Below are positions 55,001 through 64,000 of a stretch of 64,000 nucleotides of DNA, in pieces; position 1 is the stretch's first letter, and each line of letters starts with the position of its first letter. A program made the position numbers and the translations under genes. The notes beneath the pieces are model-generated. The model worked only from the letters and a program-made list of their open reading frames with translations, made no database searches and had not been told where the DNA came from. The stretch is from contig JAUPFP010000009.1 of assembly GCA_036925085.1 (NCBI GenBank), forward strand, positions 4,698,233-4,762,232. The letters are read 5' to 3'. Source of the stretch: Brachycybe producta (taxonomy: Eukaryota; Arthropoda; Diplopoda; Playtdesmida; Andrognathidae).

Positions 55001-58000
55001 AGAATGTCTTTCAGTGCCGCACTTTCGATTCAGTACGATTCACACGCTGCGAATAGTGTTATTAATAGAAACGTTCCGATCATTACGACTGCAACTGCCG
55101 CTCTTATTAATCTGGTGTGCATAATGATCCTAAATCGAGTAAGTTTTCGATACTTCGAAATAGAAAGATTTTCACCACGTAATACTAAAGCCTATGTTTT
55201 TATGTGTCTTTTACGTAGATATATGCACGTGTTGCCGAATATCTTACGGAACTCGGTAGGTCACTGAATTCGTTTCTTTTATGGTCACATGGAATTAAAG
55301 GAAACGTTTTTCGTTTTTAGAACTTCCACGGACTCAAACAGAATATGACGATAGTCTCACACTCAAAATGTTTTCATTACAATTTGTTAATTATTATGCA
55401 TCGATATTTTACATTGCCTTCTTCAAGGGGAAGTAGGTTTCGGTTTTAAAATTTTGTCACCATTTTGTTCTGTGTAAAAAAAAGATCATGCTAAATTGCT
55501 GCTTTTGTTTGAATGTAAAGTTTTTAGTTTTTATTTTATCTCAGCGAATTTCTGTCTAAAAAGCTTTTCAGAAACAACTTCAAGAAGAAGAAACTGGAAG
55601 TGTTTTCAAAACTAGAAAAGTGAGAGAAAAAAACAAGCAGATTTTTCTTCCCAATGTTATTATCTGTAAAAATAAACTTTTTATGACCTTTTGAAAATGA
55701 TATATATATTAAGCCAGGTCTGTGTGTGTAACATCGGAATTTATATAAATTTAAATGAATGAACCGCTTTTTTTTCTCAAGGTCAACTATATGTTGCACA
55801 CTCCCCATCCAAGAACCCCATGATATTAAATTGGATAGGGGAAAAGGTTGGAAAGTGTAGAGGGAGAGAGAGAGAGAGAAACGTGGAGGGGGAAAAAAGA
55901 AGGAGGGGGTGACTGAAATTGAAATGAAAGGAGTAAAAAAGGAACAAACGACGCGCATGTGCACACCAGAGAAAATGAAGAACTCATTTTCTTTTTCAAA
56001 TATAAAAAGGGGAGGAAATAAAATAGTAGCAAAGTTAAACTAGAATTTATCACGGGCAACTGTGCCCAGCATTAGAATTTCTTTTCCTCCACCCTTTTAT
56101 GAACGTCATCAATTTCTAATTGGTTTGTTACTTGGTCTGACGTCATAAAAGGGCGGAGGAAAAGAAATTCTAATGCTGGGCACAATTGCCTGTGAATTTT
56201 GCTCCCGTCATTTATGACGGGTTACCCCACTAGTTTTAAAATAAAAGCCGTCAGAGTTGAAGACAATCAATACATTCTGTCGTTTTCAAACTGATATAAT
56301 AAAAAGTTCCTTTCTAAAGATTTCAACAAGGAATAATCCTCTTCAGCTAGTTTTTTTTTAACTTTTCTAGTTTGTAAAATACTTTCAGTATCTTCTTAAA
56401 GTTGTTTGAAAAGCTTTAACACAGAAATTAGCCGAGGTAAAAGACCATCTCAGATGATTTTTCTTGTGTTTCATCTTTAAATATAAACTTTTAGTATCAG
56501 TTTGAAAATAACGGATTATTTTTACTCTCTTCCAACTTTGATGGCTTTTATTTCAATGTTTTTAAAAGGCCATAGAAAGTTTATTTTTTAAAGATATCGA
56601 ACCTGAAAGAAAAAAAAACATCATAGCTTGTTTTTTAAATTTCTGGTTTCTAAAACATTCCATTTGTTTTCGTAAAAAAATTGTTTCTGAAAAGAACTAT
56701 AAAAACAGCAGTTTAGCTTGATATTTTTTTCTTCGCAAGGTCAAAGTTTAGATAATAATCTAACCTCAAAAAATGCATTCAGGTTGATAGGTTATCCTGG
56801 AAATTATGAGCGGTTATTCGGTTATCGTCAAGAAGAAGTAATTATCCAACTCTTTCTTCTAATCTTATTTAATCATATGGGTTTGAGAAGTATTTTAAAA
56901 TATTTTATGTTCGAAAGTGTGGTCCTGGTGGTTGTTTGATGGAACTTGGAATCCAATTAGCAATTATAATGGTTGGCAAACAAATTTTGAATGGTTTGAT
57001 GGAAATGTTTATTCCGTGAGTTGAATTTCTAGTAAATTTTCTTATTTTTTCAAAGTTGAAAACATGCTTTTTAGAGTTCATTAAATTTTCTAAAGGCTTT
57101 TCTATTACTGGCTAAATGTGTTTCGGAACAAGTTTCGTCCTGATCATTCACCAGAAAAGATCATTCCCAGTTGGGAAAGAGATTACCATTTGGTCGAAAT
57201 GGGTTCTCTAGGACTGTTTTGGGAATATTTGGAAATGGGTTAGTATTTGATTTATGTTTTCTGTTCAATTTTTAGTCAGGGCACAAATACAAGACGGACA
57301 AACGGAAACATAGTACATAAATTTCAACTTGAACCCTCTAAGTAGGGTTTCAACACAATAACTTTATTGAATCAAGTTTCGGTTAAAATATTACATTTGA
57401 ACCCTGTTTAGAGAGTTCAAGTGCCAGTTTTTGTTTTTGGATTTGGCTCTTGAGACGATTTTTGAGTAACTGAATTTCGAACTCTGATTTATTCTGTCTT
57501 TCAGAAGAGCAAAATGAAGAGAAACTAGAGTTGAGAAACTAGAACGGCAGCTCAACCACTGATTTGTATTTTCATGTTGATATCTTTAAAAATAAACTTT
57601 TTATGAACTAAAATTAAAATAGCGTCTACTGAGTGTCGTCTGCTTAAAGATGTTATTTTCAAACTCTCATAAAAAGCTTATTTTGAAAGATATCAACATG
57701 AAAATAACTTGCAGCTTATGTGATTGAGCTTATCCTTCTAGTTTTTAAAACACATTCAAGTTACTCTTCATTTCGCACGGGAAAAACTTAATTAAGAATC
57801 CGAGTTCAGTTTCATTTATTTTCGTCATTATTACTTTGTGAATCTGTTGCGAGATCTACGATCTCGTATTGTTATCGGCAGATCTGTTATTAATTTATCT
57901 TATTATTTCCAGTTCTTCAGTTTGGATTTGTAACTATTTTCGTGGCTGCGTTTCCTTTAGCTCCGATTTTTGCACTTTTAAACAATGCATTAGAAATGAG

Positions 58001-60481
58001 ATTAGATGCAAAGAAGTTTCTGAATCTGTATCGTAGACCCGTGTCACAACGAATTCGAAGTATTGGTCTGTATTTTATTTATGAGCGTATTATTGAAGCC
58101 AATACGGATGTAAATCATATAATTCTAAACCTGAATTTGTCAAAACTACTTGTTTTATTTTTCGTAGGAGTTTGGTATCGTATTATGGATTGCATTGGAA
58201 AAATCTCTGTCGTTACAAATGTACGATGTTGTTCGTAAATTGAAATTTCTTTTTAATAAGTCATGAATTGGGGAAGGATGTTAATTGTTTGTTACGGGGG
58301 AAGAAAATATAGGAATTAAGTAAATGAACGAACCAAAATCTTAACTAAAAATGCCATGTAATCTTTACATCTACTAATTAGCAGTGTTGGAAAGCAATTT
58401 GCTAAAATTATTAAATTACTGTAATTAATTAAGTTTAATTTGCCGAAAAAAAAATTGAATAATGGAGAAATGAAGTAAAATGCTTTTATTGCTCATTTTA
58501 TTTACTTTTTTGTTTAAACCGCAGGCTTTTATTATTGCATTTACTTCCAACTTCATTCCGAGCCTTGTCTATCGTGCGACTGTAAGTCCCGATGGTTCTC
58601 TGGACGGTTACTTAAACTTTAGTTTGTCTTACTTCAGCGTCGATGATTTCGAGACAAACTATCTACCGAAAGAATCAGGACTGTCACTTAATTTAACTTA
58701 CTGCAGGTTATTTTTGTTGGTTTATTTATTGTCTTTCAAATAATAAGTGTTCATAGGAAAAAATGTTTTTATTTCAATTTAGGTACAATGATTTTCGTGA
58801 GCCACCGTGGTCAGATAACAAATATGAGGAAACATCGTTTTTCTGGTATTTGTTGGCTGCTCGGCTTGCATTTGTAGTCGTTTTTGAGGTAATGAAAGTA
58901 TTTTTTACTATTTATTGATTTTTAGAAATGCAACGAGAACTTTTAAGCACTATGTATCTTGAAAAAAAAAATTGATCTAGAGTTTTCTAGAGTCGTAACT
59001 GAAAAAAATCGAAAATTGTGAATTTGAAATATGCCATAAAAGTTCATTTTTAACGATTACAAAATGAAAATTCAGCTGATGCGTCAATAGAACAGTGGGG
59101 GTTAGGGGGGTCATGGGTTTGAATCTCGGTTGAGAGATGGTTGTTGTGTTTGTCTTGTATGATTTCTCTGTCATTGCGGAGTAAACCTCACGCAGGGAAG
59201 CCGGTTGTAAAATACATTTCGCTAAATCCGATTCGTTTGTTGGATCATTCAACGCCGTCAACATTTGACCGTGGGACGTGGTCCAGGAAAAGAAGAAGAA
59301 GGAGGAAGACAAAATGAAAATTCTTTTACTCATCTAATTTATATAAAAAAAAATCAAATTTTTTTAGGCCTGGATCCTATTGTGCATGAATAAGTAAAAA
59401 ATAGAAACAGAAATAAAAAAGTTGTCTCTACATTTCTGCTTTCTTAAGTATTTAAAAGGGCTTAAACATTACAATACAAAACAATTCAAAGACATTTTGA
59501 GTTTGTAGAAGTAAGGACCTTGAAGGAAGTGTTTGAAACTAGAATTGTAACTGGAAAACTCTAAAATGTCATTACATTGTTTTCTGTTGTAGTCAGTGAA
59601 ACTCCTCAAATGTGAAAGAATGCAGAATTACAGTAGAAACCTAATTCCGATTTTTTTTTTTAAATTTCTGTTTCTATTTTCTGCTTGTTTTTCTACATAT
59701 GTGAACTATTATCATATATTAAGCCAGGTCTGTGTGTGTGTGGAGATAACACTGTACAAAAACCTTGAAGCACGTCGGAATTTATATAAATTTAAATGAA
59801 TAAATGAACCACTTTTGTTTCTCAAGGTCAACTATATGTTGCACCCTTCCCATCCAAGAACCCCATGATATTAAATTGGAGAGGGGAAAAGGTTGGAAAG
59901 TGTAGAGGGGGGAGAGAAACGTGGAGGGGGAAAAGTGGGAGGGGGTGACTGAAATTGAAATGAAAGGAGTAAAAAAGGAACAAACGACGCGCATGCGCAC
60001 CTGTGAATTTTGCTCCCGTCATTTATGACGGGTTACCCCACTAGTCCCTTAATGTTGTTTCTAAAAAGTAAAATAACCAAATTTTTATTGCATGTTTTGC
60101 AATTGCTACAACGAAAAACCTCCCACATTTTACACGTTACAAACTGTTGTGAAACTTTATATTCATTTAAAGCTATTTGTTAATATATACTGTAATTATG
60201 GCTGTTTTTAGAACATTGTTATGCTGGTCATAACACTTCTCCATTGGCTCGTACCTGACATCCCAAAGCACATACAGGAAAAGTCACGGCATGATGCTTA
60301 CCTAATCAATGAGATTATTGTGGAGCATGAGTATGTACGATCCAAGAGATTTGCCACAGCCGATCTAAAGGGTAGAAGAAATGCCGAGACAATGGTGCGA
60401 GACGAAGACCTTCGTCGCAGCAACGTCAACAGCAAAGATGTTCCGTCTCATTCGAAACTCGTAACGGAAAGTCTCGTCTAA
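48467..60481 (+). CDS. Anoctamin / TMEM16 family channel or scramblase (complete, 24 exons, ~1010 aa)
   Basis: Exons: 48467-48596, 49239-49429, 49505-49666, 49752-49847, 50985-51077, 51812-51975, 52054-52172, 52260-52315, 52562-52665, 53521-53655, 53741-53898, 54119-54201, 54294-54368, 54881-55138, 55219-55255, 55321-55432, 56783-56837, 56918-57015, 57096-57238, 57913-58065, 58168-58220, 58525-58706, 58783-58888, 60212-60481. All phases agree. The N-terminal cytosolic dimerisation domain ([36 protein letters not shown]) is followed by [27 protein letters not shown] (TM1) and ten-helix core landmarks [18 protein letters not shown] and [20 protein letters not shown]. Residues matching the TMEM16A Ca2+ sites are all present: Asn701/Glu705, Glu752/Glu755, Glu784/Asp788. 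So it should be a Ca2+-gated Cl- channel and/or lipid scramblase. Which it is, and the paralogue, cannot be told. Exon 2 could also end at 49420. The tail after TM10 is basic and Ser-rich. Confidence 0.96.
48993..49062 (+). repeat. (AG)35 microsatellite in anoctamin intron 1
   Basis: An uninterrupted AG tract of about 70 bp, the longest pure dinucleotide run in the window. Confidence 0.97.
49875..50485. mobile_element. Fold-back family split by a Harbinger-like MITE
   Basis: The left arm (CATTAGAAACTAGAATAATT) and right arm (CTATTCTAGTTTCTAA) are followed, after the insertion, by CAATTTTAACTTTTAAG, the usual continuation. Confidence 0.72.
50053..50455. mobile_element. PIF/Harbinger-like MITE, 3-bp TAA TSD
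   Basis: Terminal inverted repeats start AGCGGATGCTACACGTAGCA and end with the near-perfect complement (TGCTACGTGTAGCATCGGCT). TAA flanks both sides (50050-50052 and 50456-50458). The 403-bp interior is rich in TTGTTGCAACA words. The 3-bp TWA-type duplication suits PIF/Harbinger; no transposase is present. Confidence 0.85.
50704..51224. repeat. Inverted repeat pair flanking anoctamin exon 5
   Basis: CCCCTCTGCCACAGGCCTTC (arm 50704-50739, continuing TTTGCTGCTTG) pairs with its complement at 51190-51224 (AGCAGCCAAGAAGGCTTGTG, continuing GCAGAGGGACA), about 31 of 35 positions. Exon 5 (50985-51077) lies in the loop. A third related piece, GGGCCTATGGCAGGGGAAC, is at about 50768. Confidence 0.8.
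52807..53098. mobile_element. hAT-type MITE with perfect TIRs and perfect 8-bp TSD
   Basis: Perfect 25-bp terminal inverted repeats begin TAGGGCTCGGATTTTTATGC, with the flank GTCATAAT on both sides (52799-52806 and 53099-53106). Arms continue imperfectly (CAATTTGTGGCCCAA / TTGGGCCACAGATTG). At 292 bp it is non-autonomous. It lies in anoctamin intron 9; a half copy is at 13442-13560. Confidence 0.95.
54530..54700. mobile_element. Fold-back family in anoctamin intron 13
   Basis: TTTAAAAACTAGACGGGTAA to CTATTCTAGTTTATAACACA, with CATAAAAAGTTCATTTTGAA in the right arm. Confidence 0.72.
55709..56233 (+). mobile_element. Helitron-like element, copy 4, long form
   Basis: It starts near TTAAGCCAGGTCTGTGTGTG, then GTCGGAATTTATA, a GA tract, GCGCATGTGCACACCAGAG, a 130-bp AT-rich segment, an embedded MITE and the 3' hairpin CCCGTCATTTATGACGGG with ACCCCACTAG. 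This long form shows the segment missing from copies 1, 3 and 5. The 142-codon minus frame across it is an artefact. Confidence 0.85.
56052..56193. mobile_element. MITE carried in Helitron-like copy 4
   Basis: Fold-back from ACGGGCAACTGTGCCCAGCA to GCTGGGCACAATTGCCTGT. Flanks GAATTTATC and GAATTTTGC agree at 7 of 9 bases, so it apparently inserted into the Helitron-like element with a 9-bp duplication. Confidence 0.75.
57320..57795. mobile_element. GAGAGTTCAAG repeat and fold-back copy in anoctamin intron 19
   Basis: AACCCTGTTTAGAGAGTTCAAG-type words at 57345-57420 belong to the dispersed motif seen at 11.0-11.6 kb. From about 57480 to 57790 a full fold-back copy follows, with inverted arms ATGTTGATATCTTTAAAAAT and GAAAGATATCAACATGAAAA. 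Confidence 0.75.
59080..59315 (+). repeat. SINE-like element in anoctamin intron 23
   Basis: GGTCATGGGTTTGAATCTCGG matches a Pol III B box and the box at 13682. A unique ~150-bp body follows (GAGTAAACCTCACGCAGGGA, GACCGTGGGACGTGGTCC) ending in a GAAGAAGAAGGAGGAAG tail. The tRNA-like 5' part is truncated. A 118-codon minus frame here is spurious. Confidence 0.6.
59510..60070. mobile_element. Fold-back remnants around Helitron-like copy 5
   Basis: GTTTGAAACTAGAATTGTAAC at 59530 and AATGTTGTTTCTAAAAAGTA with AAATAACC at about 60050-60080 resemble the two ends of the fold-back family, on either side of the Helitron-like element. The copy is badly decayed. Confidence 0.5.
59719..60044 (+). mobile_element. 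Helitron-like element, copy 5
   Basis: Starts near TTAAGCCAGGTCTGTGTGTG, with GAAGCACGTCGGAATTTATA, a GA tract, GCGCATGCGCACCTGTGAAT, the intact 3' hairpin and ACCCCACTAG before T. The MITE present in copy 4 is absent, leaving only CACCTGT. Confidence 0.85.
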
Positions 60482-60939
60482 ACGTTCGTAATCGTGAGTT
60501 TTGATATTTATTTGCTACGGATATTCGTAAGTAGAATTTTGTGATATTTTTTTTCTTTGAATTTACTTTTGAATCTCGTTCGGTTTTTATACGAAAATTT
60601 ATTCGTATTTTTGATCACAATTGTTTTTGTTTTTTTGTTTTTTATAACTGAATTATTGTTGGTACTTAATTTTAAATTTGTTATTTTTGATGTCAATGTT
60701 TTTTTTTACAGTCGTAAATAATTAATCCGTGCATTTTCAAACTACATAAACGCGAAATAAGCAACATAAGCCCCTTAAGGATAGGTTTAGTTTAGGTTTT
60801 TTCATCTTGAAGCTTATTGCTTAAAGCTTTTTAATTTTGTAAATGCAGTAAAATTTATTCTTAAGTAAAAAAAAAAGACCAGATTAATTAATTTTGAAGT
60901 GGTTTATAATAAGTACAAATTTAACACCATGGCTGTTGA

Positions 60940-61490
60940 CATTGTGTAAAAGCCAAATAAGTCATGGAGAGTTGACTAACATAATTGGCTTATGTAGCTT
61001 ATTTTGGTTTGTATGTGGCTTGCAGAAAGTTTTATGGGCGCTTTAAACATCATCAGGTTAAGCATTTCCGAAGTCGTAAGTTGTAAAAATGCCAAATAAG
61101 CCGTGGAAATTTGACTAAAATAATGTCTTAGACAGCTTTTTTTTTTGGTTTGTGGCTTGCTGAAAGCTTTTACAAGATGCTTTAAACAGAATAAGCTCGA
61201 GCGTTTAAGAAGCCGAAAGTTGTTAAAAAGCCAAAGAACCCATGCTAAATTGCCTGAAATCATGGCTTTATAAAGATTTCTCTGGTTTGTGGCTTGCCGA
61301 AAGCTTTACACGATGCTTTAAACAGAATAATCTCAAGCGTTTAAAAAGCCGAAAGTTGTTAAAAAGCCAAAGAACCCATGCTAAATTGACTGAAATCATG
61401 GCTTTATACACATTTTTGGTTTGTGGCTACAGAAAGCTTTAAGGATGCATCACAAGCTGTTAAAAAGCCAAATAAGCCAATGAAAAGCCA
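60940..61490 (+). repeat. ~138-bp tandem repeat
   Basis: Units are marked by AAGTTGTTAAAAAGCCAAAG near 61215 and 61350, with weaker versions near 61075 and 61455. Each continues CATGCTAAATTG, ATGGCTTTATA and TTTGTGGCT. The 66-codon frame at 61242-61442 falls inside. Confidence 0.8.
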
Positions 61491-62821
61491 CCGTCAACAA
61501 CTAAAACTACAAAATAACTGGAGTGTTTATGGTTTATTATAAGTTTATAAGCTCAATGCATCGTATAACTAGTAATTACTGTTTTTTTATATTTATGTTA
61601 CTCATGTTCCAAAGACAAAAGCAGAAGTTTCATATTTTCTTTGTAAAAGATGATTATATTTTGTTCAGTTTCTATTATATGTGATACTTTATTCGTAGAT
61701 TTTTTTGTTGCAAAAAAATATAATGTGCCAATAATGTACTTATATTATGTGTATGATCGGACGACGATTCAATAAGCTCAATAATTTATTTATGTTCAAT
61801 TTTACGTCAACTCGAGAGAGAAAAAAAAAACGTTTTTTTTTTCGTGCGGGTTTCGGACAATACTCTAGTTTTACCAAATATTTGTTTTTAGTTTTGAAAG
61901 AGCATTTAGGCTTATTAGACGTGAAAATTGCACTATAACAAAACTGGCATTTGTGCTTAATTTACGAACAATGATACACTTAACATGACAATCGTAAAAA
62001 ATTCAAAACTCCATTAACTCGGAGAGATTTCATAGATTTCAATATAATGGAAGAAGTATGTAGAAAATGTTCGTGAATGTTGATTGACTTCATTGACATT
62101 TATTTGGTCTTTTTGTTAAATTTATATTTTTTAAAAAAAAATAGCTTTGCATTTTTTTTTAAAAAAAAGGCCAATAAAATTGAAAAAGTTCTGAGGTCTT
62201 CAAAAATAGATTCGAAAATAATTAATTTCATAAACTACTTCTATCTTTATTCAGATGTTTAATTTAATAATAGTTTAAATTGATTTCAAGGAATTTGATT
62301 GAGAATTTTTTTTATTAAATAAAAAAAAAAGATAATAACAATTTTAGAAATAGTTTTTTTTTTCTTCTTCAAAAATTGCACTCATTTGACATGGTTAGTT
62401 TTTGTCAAGTGAAATGCCGGGTGCTAAAATATAATTTTATTATTGCAAATTTCAATGATTCCTCCGACTTCTCGAAATTGATTTTCTCATGTCTTCCAGA
62501 GGACAACACAATTTAAACATTTTTCATTTTAAAATACATGTGATCTACTTTGTGATCTACATTGAAAAGTTTAAAATAATATAAGCTCGTAATTTTAAAA
62601 AAATATACAGATATAAAGTAGATATTTTATTTTGCGAGTTAAGACGATGTTTTTTCTTCAGTTTTTTTCTTATTGAAATCCAAAAGAATCTCATTTTTAT
62701 AATAAATTTCTTAATTATTTTTTTAAAAAAATCATGTGATTTAAATTCAGGAAATTATTTAATTTAAACTACATAATTTTGAGATATTTTGTTTATTAAT
62801 TTTTAATACTATTTTTTTTTT

Positions 62822-62890
62822 CTGGAAAATTAAAATATTAAGTAAATCCGTCATTTTATGATGGATTTACTTAATATTTTAATTTTCCAG
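62822..62890. repeat. Long near-perfect hairpin
   Basis: CTGGAAAATTAAAATATTAA at the left end and its exact complement at the right end form arms of 28 perfect base pairs, extended by GTCAT/ATGAT with one mismatch, around a TTT loop. Confidence 0.93.
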
Positions 62891-63893
62891 TTTTGATAGT
62901 GTTTTAATATTAAACCTGATTTACATCGTTAAATCAGAAAGATCAAAATTGTATAATTTTAAATGAAGAAAGAAAACATTTTATATTATAAGCTAAAAAG
63001 GCTTGAAATAGGCACTGCAGTGAAAACTGTTTTAACACGAAAACAGGTAACACCCTTCCATTTCGTGTTTAACGATTTCCATTGTAAATTTCTTACTCTC
63101 AAACTGATTATAAAACAATTACTTGAAAGTTTTTTGTTTTTATAAAAATGTGTTTATAAATTTTTTTGGCTCCACATACAAAAGAATCTCAGTTTTTAAT
63201 AAAAAAAAATTAAAACTTTCGAAAAATAATTTGACGGAATTATTTCATTTAAACGACACAACTCTTAAAATATTTAGAAAAAAATGTAAAATATTTCAGT
63301 GTTTTTATGAAAAGTTATGTTGTTTTTTAATATAAATGTTGATAAAATGGTAATTTTGTACTAAATATATAAGTATTGTACAAGTGTGTTTTTATGATTT
63401 TCATTTGTGTGGCTCTTTAAAATAAATAGCTGGCACCAGTTTTAACTGAAATTTGACATGCTATTATTAAATTTTGAGAAAACGTTGTGTATATTTTTTT
63501 TTTGCTAAATATAGGTTCAAAGGGTGTTTAACTAAGTTACCAATTAAGAAACTGTAAACTGTCATGTGACTTAAATATACGGTATACTTGGTGTTAAATT
63601 ACACTTTTGTATATTTTGGTTTGTATGCAAGGTCATAATTTAAGCTGGTTGCTTAATAAGATGCATCTAAAAGAAACTTATTGTTCATATTTCACTTTTT
63701 AAGAGAAAAAGAAAAAACCCCTCTGCCGTTCATAATTTAAAATTTGATATCTTAAAACATCTGGATTGGTCTGACTGATATTCAAAGTTAAAATTTAATA
63801 ATTCAATTGTTTGAATGTCTTCTCAGTTTACATTCAAACTTGTATTTGTTATCTACGGTTGCATTGACAAAAATCGAATTTCTGAATTTAAAA

Positions 63894-64000
63894 ATGGCGG
63901 CTAGTCAATCAGAAATTTTGAATAATTTACGATTATTTTTTGTAAGGTGTCTTTTCGTGATCACTGTTTTGGAACAGTTTCATACAGGTTGGTATTTTTA
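63894..64000 (+). CDS. Possible first exon of a new gene (cut by window edge)
   Basis: ATG in a strong context (AAAATGGCGG) opens MAASQSEILNNLRLFFVRCL and a hydrophobic stretch FVITVLEQFHTG. The frame remains open to the window end. A donor-like CAG|GTTGGT lies at 63987/63988 and a donor-like TTT|GTAAGG after the F16 codon. Local sequence is less AT-biased than the flank. I do not recognise the family; it may be the N-terminus and first helix of a membrane protein, or a chance frame. Confidence 0.35.
   Translation, partial: MAASQSEILNNLRLFFVRCLFVITVLEQFHTGWYF

Larger units (their letters stand above)
55555..56430. mobile_element. Fold-back family split by a Helitron-like element (anoctamin intron 16)
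   Basis: Left part about 55560-55705 (GTTTTCAAAACTAGAAAAGT, AAAATAAACTTTTTATGACC). Right part about 56240-56430 (AATAAAAAGTTCCTTTCTAA, ACTTTTCTAGTTTGTAAAAT). The insertion at 55709-56233 lies in the loop. Confidence 0.7.
60482..63893. other. Anoctamin 3' flank and intergenic region
   Basis: A ~138-bp tandem repeat occupies about 60940-61490, with GTTGTTAAAAAGCCAAAGAA and GGTTTGTGGCTTGC in each unit. A near-perfect hairpin lies at 62822-62890. The rest is AT-rich, with only short frames (60-66 codons) lacking family features. No clear AATAAA follows the anoctamin stop. Confidence 0.55.

Noticed and set aside
55536-56059. 142- and 77-codon minus-strand frames
   Set aside because: Same Helitron-like sequence as at 8627 and 59719; not coding.

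Overview
The window is AT-rich nuclear DNA from a multicellular animal. The genes are split by many GT-AG introns, there is no operon structure, and more than half of the sequence looks like dispersed or tandem repeats. The proteins (SLC16 transporters, a WHEP-domain histidyl-tRNA synthetase, an ABCC-type membrane domain, an anoctamin) are standard for bilaterians. An arthropod is my best guess from the gene style, the many miniature transposons and the TTAGG-like stretches, but nothing in the sequence settles it.

Layout. 1-1.6 kb: a 240-bp tandem array, then the first coding exon of a minus-strand SLC16 gene whose remainder lies off the left edge. 1.6-18.3 kb: no convincing gene. It holds nested fold-back, hAT-like and 9-bp-TSD miniature elements, a 1.75-kb palindrome, a Helitron-like element, a tandemly expanded repeat, a 20-bp minisatellite and a cluster of a TACC-ended element. 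18.3-22.5 kb: a complete plus-strand SLC16 gene (4 exons, 767 aa). 24.9-25.6 kb: a 34-bp minisatellite. 26.0-31.7 kb: a complete minus-strand SLC16 gene (5 exons, 675 aa), convergent with the previous one. 31.7-38.6 kb: intergenic repeats, including a 35-bp minisatellite. 38.7-42.6 kb: histidyl-tRNA synthetase (11 exons, 515 aa). 43.2-43.8 kb: an intact hAT-type element. 44.5-47.2 kb: a small gene encoding only the N-terminal five-helix domain (TMD0) of an ABCC/MRP transporter. 48.5-60.5 kb: an anoctamin/TMEM16 gene (24 exons, about 1010 aa). 60.5-63.9 kb: intergenic. 63.9 kb to the edge: a possible first exon of another gene.

Function. The three SLC16 genes share the phase-1 intron after TM2 and the [D/E]GGWGW motif, so they form a tandem family of proton-linked or facilitative monocarboxylate-type transporters. 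The synthetase is a housekeeping gene. The anoctamin keeps all six acidic or asparagine residues that bind Ca2+ in TMEM16A. No pathway links the neighbours; this is an ordinary animal gene neighbourhood heavily colonised by non-autonomous transposons.

The most interesting signals are the orphan TMD0 gene, several elements with readable target-site duplications (including one inserted inside the duplication of another), Helitron-like copies lying inside a fold-back family that fills the introns, and an inverted repeat flanking anoctamin exon 5.
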